Part shown: in pieces, positions 34,832-42,984 of the stretch
Layout of the letters: every line of letters begins with the position of its first letter
Numbering within the stretch: position 1 is the stretch's first letter
The notes under the pieces: generated by a model
Seen by the model: only the letters and a program-made list of their open reading frames with translations
Database searches by the model: none
Told to the model about the DNA's origin: nothing
DNA from: Shewanella halifaxensis HAW-EB4
GTDB lineage: Bacteria > Pseudomonadota > Gammaproteobacteria > Enterobacterales > Shewanellaceae
Direction: 5' to 3'
NCBI RefSeq assembly: GCF_000019185.1
Contig: NC_010334.1
Coordinates: 62,001-126,000 of the forward strand
Length of the DNA: 64,000 nt
Program-made: the position numbers and the translations under genes

Positions 34832-35458
34832 CTAGTTCTCGCGGCTTACCAAGATAGCGGCTAATGCCACAAATACCCCTCCACTGGTTCTGTCGAACCA
34901 ATGCAGCTTGTTGCTCGCCTTTAATTTTGGTGCCAATACATTCGCCATGCTGGCGTAGATCATCACAAAGCTGAAATCCACTACCGCCCAAGTTGCAGCC
35001 AAGATGGCTAACTGTGGGCCTTGAGGCGCACTGATGTCGATAAACTGAGGAAACAGCGCAGCAAAAAATAGCAGATCTTTAGGGTTGCTGATCCCAACGA
35101 GAAAGGCTTGCTTGAATAGTTGCTTAGGTGTGCCCTTGCCTTCGGTGGTTTTTAGTTGCAGCCCTTTGCCATCACCTTTAGTGAGCAGTAATTTTATGCC
35201 CAGAAACAGCAGGTAAGCTGCGCCACACCATTTTAATACCGTAAAGCCATATTCTGTTGCACTTAGCAGTGCACCTAAGCCCGCAGCCGATGCCATCATT
35301 AATATCAATGCTGAAGTCACACTGCCAAATGCAGTGGCTATGCTGCGGCTCTTACCATAATGAATGCCGTGACCCATAGACAATACAGCCATGGTGCCTG
35401 GAGACACTGCAATTAACAAAATGGCAAACAGGTAGAGTAACCAAGTATCAAAGCTCAT
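34832..35458 (-). CDS. LysE/RhtB-family amino-acid exporter
   Basis: 208 residues from the ATG at 35458; an upstream GTG at 35491 would add eleven residues and neither start has a strong ribosome site. Six membrane helices and the family opening MSFDTWLLYLFAILLIAVSPGTMAVL, with the conserved SPG in TM1, the G-rich TM2, and FKQAFLVGISNPKDLLFF (NPK motif) mark it as LysE/RhtB. Exports an amino acid or derivative; substrate unknown. Confidence 0.88.
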   Translation of the reverse strand: MSFDTWLLYLFAILLIAVSPGTMAVLSMGHGIHYGKSRSIATAFGSVTSALILMMASAAGLGALLSATEYGFTVLKWCGAAYLLFLGIKLLLTKGDGKGLQLKTTEGKGTPKQLFKQAFLVGISNPKDLLFFAALFPQFIDISAPQGPQLAILAATWAVVDFSFVMIYASMANVLAPKLKASNKLHWFDRTSGGVFVALAAILVSREN

Positions 35459-35558
35459 AGATTTTATACAATTTAAAATGACTGGCAGCACTATAGCCGC
35501 CAGACATTATTTAGGCAATCTAGACTGAAATAAAGTCAGCAATGAGCCTAGCCTTTAA

Positions 35559-36170
35559 TTAGGCCGTATAGTCAGGAATGGCCTTAGGGTGACGGCCTTG
35601 GATTGAGCGATAAAAGTCGATGATCTCATTCATTTCTTGTCGGATGTCGCCAGTGGGCACCTTGCCTTCGGCAATCACTATGGTCTTGCTGCCGAAATCG
35701 AGTCCAACGGTGATGATCGGCACTTGAGCTTTATTGGCGATATGATAAAAACCTGTTTTCCAGCGAGACACTGGGCTACGGGTGCCTTCAGGGGCCAGAG
35801 CTAGGCGAAAATGGGGGTTAGTTTTAAATAGATCTGCCACCGCATCGACCAAATTATTGCTTTTACGTCTATCGACAGGTGTGCCACCAATCGCGCGGAA
35901 AAACCAGCCCCAAGGTGGAATAAACAGTTGGTGTTTGCCCAAGAAGTTTACTTGTACGCCGAGGGCACCACGGGCGATAACGCCAATGATGAAGTCCCAG
36001 TTGCTGGTATGCGGCGCAACAATGGCAATAAATTGTTTATCTTTTGGCAGCTCGCCGGATATTTTCCAGCCGATGAGTTTTAGCAGCCCTTTCCAAAATA
36101 ATTGAAACATATAACGAAAACCTTCCGGCCTTTTTTTAAGAGTATTGATGTTTTCTGCAGCTTTAGCCAA
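35559..36170 (-). CDS. PlsC-like 1-acyl-sn-glycerol-3-phosphate acyltransferase family protein
   Basis: 203 residues. The HX4D acyltransferase motif is HTSNWDF (about residues 52-58), and the second motif is APEGTRSPVSRWKTGFYHIA (about 127-146). The protein is shorter than PlsC and belongs to the group of short cytosolic/peripheral homologs of unknown acceptor. It may acylate lysophosphatidate or another lysolipid at the inner membrane. Divergent from the NTF2-like gene. Confidence 0.85.
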   Translation of the reverse strand: MAKAAENINTLKKRPEGFRYMFQLFWKGLLKLIGWKISGELPKDKQFIAIVAPHTSNWDFIIGVIARGALGVQVNFLGKHQLFIPPWGWFFRAIGGTPVDRRKSNNLVDAVADLFKTNPHFRLALAPEGTRSPVSRWKTGFYHIANKAQVPIITVGLDFGSKTIVIAEGKVPTGDIRQEMNEIIDFYRSIQGRHPKAIPDYTA

Positions 36171-36252
36171 TCACTCGTTATGATTGGTTATAAGACCTCA
36201 GATAGAGATTTGGGGTATAGTACACCTAATAAAGCCCGATCGGAGAGTGGCA

Positions 36253-36675
36253 ATGTTTAAAAAAGGATTAAGTGTCTTATTGTTGTGCTTGGCATTTAAC
36301 GCTAATGCTGTACCAACGGATGATATTGCGAATATCTTGGCAGAACAAGAAGCTGCATGGAACCGCGGTGACTTGGATGCTTATATGCTGGGTTATTGGA
36401 ATAACGACAAAATGCGTTTCGTATCCAATGGCAAATTTAGCTATGGCTGGGATAAAACTTTAGCAGCTTACAAGAAGCATTACCCCGATAAGGCGACCTT
36501 AGGAACGCTCACTTTCACGATCAAAGAAACCAAAATGCTCAGCAACTATGCGGCGATTGTTGTCGGACGCTGGTCACTAGAGCGAGCTAAAGATAACCCT
36601 AATGGTGTGTTTACTCTGTTGGTTGAGAAAATCGATGACCGCTGGGTGATCACTCACGACCATACCTCAGATTGA
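36253..36675 (+). CDS. Secreted SnoaL/NTF2-like (DUF4440-type) protein
   Basis: 140 residues from the ATG at 36253 (GGAGAG upstream); the longer frame to 36184 is not needed. A signal peptide (about 1-19, ANA) precedes ILAEQEAAWNRGDLDAYMLGYW, the standard N-terminal helix of the NTF2-like fold, and the cone-shaped sheet follows through TFTIKETKMLSNYAAIVVGRWSLE. These proteins often bind small ligands or have ketosteroid-isomerase-type activity; function here is unknown. Confidence 0.85.
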   Translation: MFKKGLSVLLLCLAFNANAVPTDDIANILAEQEAAWNRGDLDAYMLGYWNNDKMRFVSNGKFSYGWDKTLAAYKKHYPDKATLGTLTFTIKETKMLSNYAAIVVGRWSLERAKDNPNGVFTLLVEKIDDRWVITHDHTSD

Positions 36676-36734
36676 TCCTGCTAGACTGAATTAATATGAG
36701 TAAAGTTAGACGAGCTAGAACAAAAGGAGCTTAT

Positions 36735-36827
36735 ATGGCGTTTATATTACCTGCAGCAGTACTGGTTATTGGTTCACTCTTTTTGATTGGGCATGCTGTG
36801 ATAAATGAGCGTGACGCAAAAGATTAA
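36735..36827 (+). CDS. 30-residue single-pass membrane protein
   Basis: A 30-codon frame with a strong ribosome site (AAAGGAG, six bases spacing) 59 nt after the NTF2-like gene. The sequence is one hydrophobic helix (about residues 3-23: FILPAAVLVIGSLFLIGHAVI) and a short charged tail NERDAKD, which predicts an N-out or N-in single-pass small protein. No homolog is known to me. Support comes from the ribosome site, the clean helix-plus-charged-tail layout and the absence of any overlapping gene. Confidence 0.65.
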   Translation: MAFILPAAVLVIGSLFLIGHAVINERDAKD

Positions 36828-36904
36828 TGCTTTATAAGCTCATCTTACTATTGCATGAGCTAGCTGTAAGATGAGGCAAATAAATGGCTCGCAATAAAGC
36901 GAGT

Positions 36905-37666
36905 CTAACTTGCTGCCTCTATAACGAATTCATCTCGACCTAAGTTGCGCCCCTTGCCGTCATATCTCACTTCGGTGAAATGTATCTTGCCCTGCTTGTC
37001 TTTCAAAATGATGCTAGTCGAGCGAGTACCATACTCTTCATGTCGAATATAGACCGAAGACAGGTGTCTTTCCCATTCTAAGCTTACCCCTGTCTGGGGC
37101 AGCTCTTCATCCGGTGCCTGGGTGTTATCCATCATAATCGTAAGCAGAGCATCGACATCGGGAATAGGGTGGTTGCTAATATGCTGCTCTATTGCCTGAG
37201 TGCCTCGTGCCATTTTAGGCCAAATATCATCGAGAGCACCGTTACTGATGGAGTGAAACCCTGAGGTGAGTCGGGTTAATTTTTGCTTGCGGCTATCGAA
37301 GCACTGTAGTTGTTCTTCATCGCCAAAGAGTAAATTAAATGGGTTGTAGAAACGGCTATGGATCTGTAACCAGTCATGATTGAGAGCATCGTCTTCTAAG
37401 GCCTTTAATACCAGCTCTCCACGGCTTCTCATATCATTTTGGTTGAGTTCTGGTGCGCGGATATTGGTAAGCCCCGCTATCTTGCCTTGTTGATTCACTC
37501 CTAGCCAAGTCCCTCCAGCTTCTAGGTCTTTTCCGGCGACTAGCTTGTTTGAGGTTGGCCAAAAATGGGCGGCCTCTGTAGGGCGATGATGAAACTCATC
37601 GCGATTGGCACAGATGATTAATGGAAATTGTGGGTGAGTCTGCAACGCGACAAATAGGATGCACAT
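36905..37666 (-). CDS. NRDE/TANGO2-family protein
   Basis: 253 residues from the ATG at 37666, so that Cys2 follows Met1 as in the family (MCILFVAL); the upstream start at 37672 would displace it. The family name motif is in ICANRDEFHHRPT (about residues 18-30), and GGTWLGVN and SISNGALDD follow at typical positions. The exposed N-terminal cysteine suggests an Ntn-hydrolase-type arrangement. TANGO2 homologs are linked to haem handling and membrane lipid stress in eukaryotes; the bacterial role is not settled. Confidence 0.88.
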   Translation of the reverse strand: MCILFVALQTHPQFPLIICANRDEFHHRPTEAAHFWPTSNKLVAGKDLEAGGTWLGVNQQGKIAGLTNIRAPELNQNDMRSRGELVLKALEDDALNHDWLQIHSRFYNPFNLLFGDEEQLQCFDSRKQKLTRLTSGFHSISNGALDDIWPKMARGTQAIEQHISNHPIPDVDALLTIMMDNTQAPDEELPQTGVSLEWERHLSSVYIRHEEYGTRSTSIILKDKQGKIHFTEVRYDGKGRNLGRDEFVIEAAS

Positions 37667-37752
37667 AAACATAGCTCAAATCTAAGTCATGGATACAGGT
37701 TAATGCCCATGACTTAGAAAAGCTAGCTAGAACGACTCAGATAAAGCCGTCG

Positions 37753-39381
37753 TTAATGGCGATGCTTATGGTCATGCCCATGCTTATGGGCGCTCTCATG
37801 GCTGTGTTCATGGCCATGATTGTGATGATCGGGTTCATGGCTGTGCTGATGGCCATGTCCATCACCGTGTGCGTGATGGTGAGTCTTTGGCTTCAGCAGC
37901 ATAAGTCGACTTAAGAATTTGCGTGGTCCTAGACGAAGCAAGCTGGCAGCGAACAAGATAGCCACAATGATCAGGCTGATGTTGTTTAGCGTGGCAGGTA
38001 GGTGAATCATGGCTTGCCACTTAGGATGCAGTAGCTCAATGACCCCAAGCAGGGTAATTAACAGTGCAAACAAGCTGGCCTTTTGCGTCCAATTCATCAG
38101 TTTTAGCTGGGCTAAGTTGAATATGGGCGCGGCAATTAATGGCAGCATCACTGCAGTGGTCGTCCAGCCACTATAGGCGAGTGACAAAGACAGTACCGCG
38201 GCACCTAAATTACAGAAGCGCATCGGTAAAAATACCAATAACAACACAATGACCTGTACTAGCGGGCTAGATAATGGCACCGCTGGGTGACCAATCAGAT
38301 TGGCTAACACTAGGCTTAATAGGATCCACGGTGCACTACGGTCAACCAAGTGAGCGAAACCAAATCGCCAAGCTGAATCGGGAAGGTAGTCATGGGGATC
38401 CGTCGGCTCTACATTGCAGCGTGTCAGTTGCCAGCCAATAATCAGTACTGAGATTGCTTGTAATAGTGCAAATGTTGGCCCTAAAAGTAAGCCGGTAATG
38501 ATAATGGCTTCTGGGCCTAACAAGCGTTGCAACCAGAGACGATTTAACTGCTGAACATGAGGCGTGAGACCAAAATGAAAGCGCAGAGTCGCCACTGCAT
38601 AGGCGACCAATAACACTGGTGCAATTGTCAGCATCCAGTCGAGTAGATGTTCGGTCGAGTGGCTGTGGTGGTGATGTTCGTGTCCACCTGAATCCATCAT
38701 TAGTAGTAGTACGAGTAAAACGATACCCAGTAAACTGCCTATACCCGCTTGGTATTCGAACTTGCCCTGCTTATCGGTATCCGGTGAACCGTGAGGTTGA
38801 TGTAGCACGACATGCAAGATAGAGCCGGTAACAAATGCTTGTAAATAAACCGTATTTTCTAAGCTTAACTGTGATAGTAACTGTTCGCCAGCAAAGTAGC
38901 CGACGCAGGTTAATAGCATCATGGCCGCGAGCACTATCATCGCCCAGCGGCTGCCCACTTGTGGTTTTAGTAGCCACCAGATCGCCACACCAACGGGCAG
39001 TCGATGTAGAATAATCCCTAGCGCCAACAGAATGGAGTTACCCTGTTGCTGGGCTAAGATCATCGCGCCACCATCTGTGATGGTATGCAGCAATAAGCCG
39101 CCAATACCTAAAATTAAGGTGAGATTGTGAGTGACTTCGGAGTAACGGTGAAATAGCCGCTCACTGAGAGTGGGGCCCCACATGCCGATAATCACAAATA
39201 CAATCGCGAGAAACCCACCGTGCTCTAGCAGCTCTGGCAGAATATGGATCAGCACTAAGCCGCCCAGCGATACGAATATAAATCCGTCTAGGCCTTTTTG
39301 TAGCCCATTGCCTGTCGAAAAGAATCGATAAAACAAAGGACCTAATAAGAGTGCGATGCAGCTAGCTAATAGATACAGCAT
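37753..39381 (-). CDS. ZIP-like metal transporter/permease fusion with His-rich tail
   Basis: 542 residues. The N-terminal half (1-225) has ZIP-like helices: HILPELLEHGG, LHTITDGGAM (TM4-type H-x3-DG) and LHRLPVGVAIWW (TM5-type). A His-rich loop, GGHEHHHHSHSTEH (about 232-245), leads into a second membrane half (about 246-490) that I do not recognise as ZIP and that resembles permeases of the YraQ/DUF318 kind. The last 40 residues are dominated by His, Asp, Glu and Gly (about 18 His), a probable metal buffer. Transport of Zn2+ or a similar ion is likely; direction is unknown. No Zur box was recognised upstream. Confidence 0.75.
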   Translation of the reverse strand: MLYLLASCIALLLGPLFYRFFSTGNGLQKGLDGFIFVSLGGLVLIHILPELLEHGGFLAIVFVIIGMWGPTLSERLFHRYSEVTHNLTLILGIGGLLLHTITDGGAMILAQQQGNSILLALGIILHRLPVGVAIWWLLKPQVGSRWAMIVLAAMMLLTCVGYFAGEQLLSQLSLENTVYLQAFVTGSILHVVLHQPHGSPDTDKQGKFEYQAGIGSLLGIVLLVLLLMMDSGGHEHHHHSHSTEHLLDWMLTIAPVLLVAYAVATLRFHFGLTPHVQQLNRLWLQRLLGPEAIIITGLLLGPTFALLQAISVLIIGWQLTRCNVEPTDPHDYLPDSAWRFGFAHLVDRSAPWILLSLVLANLIGHPAVPLSSPLVQVIVLLLVFLPMRFCNLGAAVLSLSLAYSGWTTTAVMLPLIAAPIFNLAQLKLMNWTQKASLFALLITLLGVIELLHPKWQAMIHLPATLNNISLIIVAILFAASLLRLGPRKFLSRLMLLKPKTHHHAHGDGHGHQHSHEPDHHNHGHEHSHESAHKHGHDHKHRH

Positions 39382-39598
39382 GGAGTTCCAATTTAAACCG
39401 GGAGAGCGAAAAAAGCGCTATAGTATACCAGCCTTGTAGGTAATTAGCAGAGTACTGTGTTGAATTTACATTGATACTCAGTTGCCGCTAAATGTACCGT
39501 TACCGTGAACTAATACGGTGTTTTTTGGCATCCACTTGTTAATTTATCGGTTAAGCTAATAGAATAGTATTTTTTACGGCAAATAGAAGCATTTATCT

Positions 39599-40195
39599 AT
39601 GGATACTTTTTCTGCGGCAGTCATGTTGTTCCTGATAATGGACCCTTTAGGCAACTTGCCTATTTTTGCATCGATATTGCGCCACATTGAGCCGAAGAAG
39701 CGCCGCCGAGTGCTGATCCGTGAGTTGCTGTTTGCTTTGGTTATCATGATGCTATTCCTGTTTGCGGGCGAGGCAATTCTTAACTTTCTAAACTTGCGCA
39801 CCGAGTCGGTGAGTATTGCCGGCGGTATTATCTTGTTCTTGATCGCGATTCGGATGATCTTTCCACAGCCTGGTGGTGTCGTTGGCCTCGCTGCGGGGGA
39901 GGAGCCATTTATCGTGCCGATGGCCATTCCACTCATGGCAGGACCTTCAGTGTTAGCGGCGTTGATCCTATTGGCTCACACCGACAATGATCGCATGTTT
40001 GATTGGACTATTGCGCTAGTGTCAGCTTGGGGGGCGAGTGCGGTGATTTTGCTGTTCTACAAAGCTTTCACTAAAGTGTTAGGTGAGAAAGGGTTAACCG
40101 CTGTCGAGCGTCTTATGGGGATGGTGCTGGTGATGATCTCGGTGCAGATGTTCCTCGATGGTGTCGCCAATTATATCAGTCACACAGGACTGTAG
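39599..40195 (+). CDS. yhgN: MarC-family inner-membrane protein YhgN
   Basis: 198 residues, six membrane helices. The N-terminus FSAAVMLFLIMDPLGNLPIFASIL and the later ETEVSIAGGIILFLIAIRMIFP-type segment (LRTESVSIAGGIILFLIAIR) match E. coli YhgN closely in position and length. Function of MarC-type proteins is unresolved; they have been proposed to be exporters but the multidrug link was withdrawn for MarC. Single gene. Confidence 0.88.
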   Translation: MDTFSAAVMLFLIMDPLGNLPIFASILRHIEPKKRRRVLIRELLFALVIMMLFLFAGEAILNFLNLRTESVSIAGGIILFLIAIRMIFPQPGGVVGLAAGEEPFIVPMAIPLMAGPSVLAALILLAHTDNDRMFDWTIALVSAWGASAVILLFYKAFTKVLGEKGLTAVERLMGMVLVMISVQMFLDGVANYISHTGL

Positions 40196-40371
40196 ATCCG
40201 TTTATAAAGCTCATCTCTCGGTGGGCTTTGAATCAATTTAAGCTGTCTGTTATCTAATAGTCGATCATGGTAGTTGTCGTTTCTGGATTGTGAGCTAAAG
40301 TTAAACTCGCTTGCAGATTAAATTTTAGCCTGCAATACTTGGGATATAATATTCAAAAATAACAATAAATC

Positions 40372-42537
40372 ATGCTAACTTGCCTCCTACTGTGTGTTGC
40401 TAGCCTCTCTTCACTGGATTCTGCCGACTATCAAAATCTACTGCCTTACCAAGGCACGCCAACCTCGATGGAGCAGCGTGACAGTAATGGCAATCTCACT
40501 ATTGGCTCTGTATATACCGATCAAGGTGCTTGGCATGGCTTTCACCTACCCGATAATGCCGATTATTATGGTGGTTTTACCGGGCCTCTGTTTATCGCTC
40601 AAGAATACAGTTTGCATCTGAGTGACAGCTTGCAACGCTTGCAGTTGATCAACATAGATAAAGACGAATTTATCGCGTTAGACAGCGCCAGCCGAATCGA
40701 GATCTATAGTAGGCCCGACGCCCTAGTGCAGACGTTCATCTGGTCGGGTTTTCAGCTTAACTTGACCCTCAGTTATAGTGATAATCGTACGGCGGTCATC
40801 CGTACCGAATTGATCAATCTATCCCCAAAAGAACAAACTTGGCAGTTGGTATGGCACGGTTCTCCCTTTAATTCGCACCCTTCGCAACCGGACTACCACC
40901 TCATCAAACAGGCTGAAGTGAATGCTAATCATATTAGTTGGCAGCTCAATCCAATCATGGAAACCTGGCGAATTCAGCTTGCCGATGCTGAGTATGAGCT
41001 GTGGTTCGATCGCGATATGAAAATAATGCTCAATGAGCAATCGGGTTATCGCGCCTTTGCCGAACCCGTGACTCTGGCGGCGGGGCAGCAACATACTTTT
41101 GTCTCGGCGCAGCGATATTTTCATACTCAGGCCGAGCGCAGTGCGCATCTGGCCCCCGACTGGAGCAAGATAACGGGTCAGCTCAACGATAATCGCGCCA
41201 AGTGGCAAGCCAGATTAGACAGAGCGATAACAGGAGGCGATAAGAGTGCTCGCCAACTTGCGGTTAAGAGCATGATGACTCTTTTGCACAATTGGCGCAG
41301 TCCTGCGGGCGCACTTGATCATGATGCGATTACCCCGTCGATTACCTATAAGTGGTTTAACGGTGTGTGGGCCTGGGACAGTTGGAAGCAGGCGGTTGCA
41401 TTAGCACGTTTTGACCCTAGCCTAGCCAAGTCTAATGTACTGGCGATGTTCGATTATCAATTTACTGCGCAAGACTCGGTTAGGCCGCAAGATGCGGGTA
41501 ACCTACCCGATGCTATTTTCTACAATAAAGATCGTCAGCGCGGTGGTGAGGGTGGCAACTGGAACGAGCGTAACGGTAAGCCCCCATTAGCGGCTTGGGC
41601 GGTGTGGCAGATCTATGAGCAAGATAAGGATGTCAGCTTTCTTGAGGCTATGTACCCCAAACTGTTGGCCTATCATGAGTGGTGGTATCGCAACCGTGAC
41701 AATAACGATAATGGCTTAGCCGAATATGGCGCTAACTTACATCCAGCCCACTTGGCTGAAGATGGTTCGATCGATGTGGAAGCGGTGATCGAAGCCGCTG
41801 CATGGGAGTCGGGCATGGATAACGCACCACGATTCGATGTCGATGAGGCGCTGAGTGTTTGGCAAAACCGTCAGGCGGGTCAACTCGTGGGTTACTCGGT
41901 ATCGCAGGAGTCAGTCGATCTTAATGCCTACCTCTACGCAGAGAAACGTTTTCTACAACAGATGGCGGCTGTATTAGGCGATGATAGTGCCGTGGTGAAA
42001 TGGGATGTGGCTGCAACTCGGCTTGCTAAGCAGATCCAGATGCAGATGTATGATCCAGAATCTGGCTTTTTCTATGATATTCGTTATACCGCAACCGGTA
42101 GCGAGTTGATGGTAGAGCAGGGAAAAGGTGTCGAAGGCTGGCTCCCGCTCTGGGCGGGTGCGGCGAGTGAGGCTCAAGCAAAAGTTATAGTTGAGCGTCA
42201 CCTTGGGGCTGGACAATTTGGCACCTTAATTCCATTTCCGACCGTAAGTGCCGATAGCCCTAACTTTGCCGCTGCTAAGTATTGGCGCGGCCCCGTATGG
42301 TTGGATCAGGCGTTATTTGGCCTGCAGGGAGTCGAGCGATATGGCTATCATCAACAAGCCAAGGCACTAGCGAAGCAACTTGTATCACAAGGAGAGGGTA
42401 TTTTAGGTCAAAGCCCGATTAGGGAAAATTACAACCCACTAACAGGTGAGGGACTACACTGCACTAACTTTAGCTGGTCTGCTTCCGTACTACTGCTTCT
42501 TTATCAATCCTGGTTAGTCGATGGGAATGATAATTAA
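40372..42537 (+). CDS. GH63 glucosidase, YgjK-like
   Basis: 721 residues. Begins with a short hydrophobic signal-like segment (MLTCLLLCVASLSSLDSA), so export is probable; a stop lies in frame just before the ATG. The N-terminal beta-sandwich (about 20-290) precedes an (alpha/alpha)6 barrel with YKWFNGVWAWDSWKQAVAL, WNERNGKPPLAAWAVWQIYE and AAWESGMDNAPRFD, motifs of glycoside hydrolase family 63 to which E. coli YgjK belongs. Splits an alpha-glucoside; YgjK prefers glucose-alpha-1,3-galactose type bonds, but the native substrate here is unknown. No carbohydrate operon surrounds it. Confidence 0.88.
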   Translation: MLTCLLLCVASLSSLDSADYQNLLPYQGTPTSMEQRDSNGNLTIGSVYTDQGAWHGFHLPDNADYYGGFTGPLFIAQEYSLHLSDSLQRLQLINIDKDEFIALDSASRIEIYSRPDALVQTFIWSGFQLNLTLSYSDNRTAVIRTELINLSPKEQTWQLVWHGSPFNSHPSQPDYHLIKQAEVNANHISWQLNPIMETWRIQLADAEYELWFDRDMKIMLNEQSGYRAFAEPVTLAAGQQHTFVSAQRYFHTQAERSAHLAPDWSKITGQLNDNRAKWQARLDRAITGGDKSARQLAVKSMMTLLHNWRSPAGALDHDAITPSITYKWFNGVWAWDSWKQAVALARFDPSLAKSNVLAMFDYQFTAQDSVRPQDAGNLPDAIFYNKDRQRGGEGGNWNERNGKPPLAAWAVWQIYEQDKDVSFLEAMYPKLLAYHEWWYRNRDNNDNGLAEYGANLHPAHLAEDGSIDVEAVIEAAAWESGMDNAPRFDVDEALSVWQNRQAGQLVGYSVSQESVDLNAYLYAEKRFLQQMAAVLGDDSAVVKWDVAATRLAKQIQMQMYDPESGFFYDIRYTATGSELMVEQGKGVEGWLPLWAGAASEAQAKVIVERHLGAGQFGTLIPFPTVSADSPNFAAAKYWRGPVWLDQALFGLQGVERYGYHQQAKALAKQLVSQGEGILGQSPIRENYNPLTGEGLHCTNFSWSASVLLLLYQSWLVDGNDN

Positions 42538-42680
42538 TCATGAAGTCTAAACTGATAACCATTTGATTTTTAGTTAATAATACTGCCATTTTAAAATAGG
42601 CTGCCTAAATATATTAATTGGACTGTTAATGTATTGCTGTTGTTGTTATTGTTTTGTGATTCAGCAGTATTGGGTGGCCT

Positions 42681-42983
42681 ATGAAAGTTTCTCTCCTAGT
42701 CGTTATTTTTCTGAGTATTGTCTTTGTGTCGGCTTGTAATAGCCGCTCTCAAGAAATAGATCAGCAGTCTATTATCACTGACTCACACAGTGATCTTCCT
42801 CGTAAGCATCTCTTATGCAGTTCAACGCCCCCGATCCTAGATACGACTAAGCTTAAGGCTAACCTTAAAGAGCGAGGTTTAATCACCGAACAGATGACTG
42901 AAGCCGAAGCTGAGCAAATTGTTGTTGAATATATTCGCAAGCGTCAGAAAGCGTTCCAAGACTGTAAAAAAGGAAGTCAGTAG
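42681..42983 (+). CDS. Small lipoprotein coupled to the M6 protease gene
   Basis: 100 residues with a lipobox VSAC at about residues 16-19, so the mature protein (about 80 residues) is lipid-anchored. Its stop is one base before the protease start, which implies translational coupling. The C-terminal 35 residues resemble the N-terminal pro-region of the protease without gaps: both have L-x2-RG, six residues, TEAE, then seven residues to an aromatic. Shared identities are about nine in 34. It may be a chaperone or inhibitor derived from the propeptide; this is inference. No known family recognised. Confidence 0.75.
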   Translation: MKVSLLVVIFLSIVFVSACNSRSQEIDQQSIITDSHSDLPRKHLLCSSTPPILDTTKLKANLKERGLITEQMTEAEAEQIVVEYIRKRQKAFQDCKKGSQ

Positions 42984-42984
42984 T

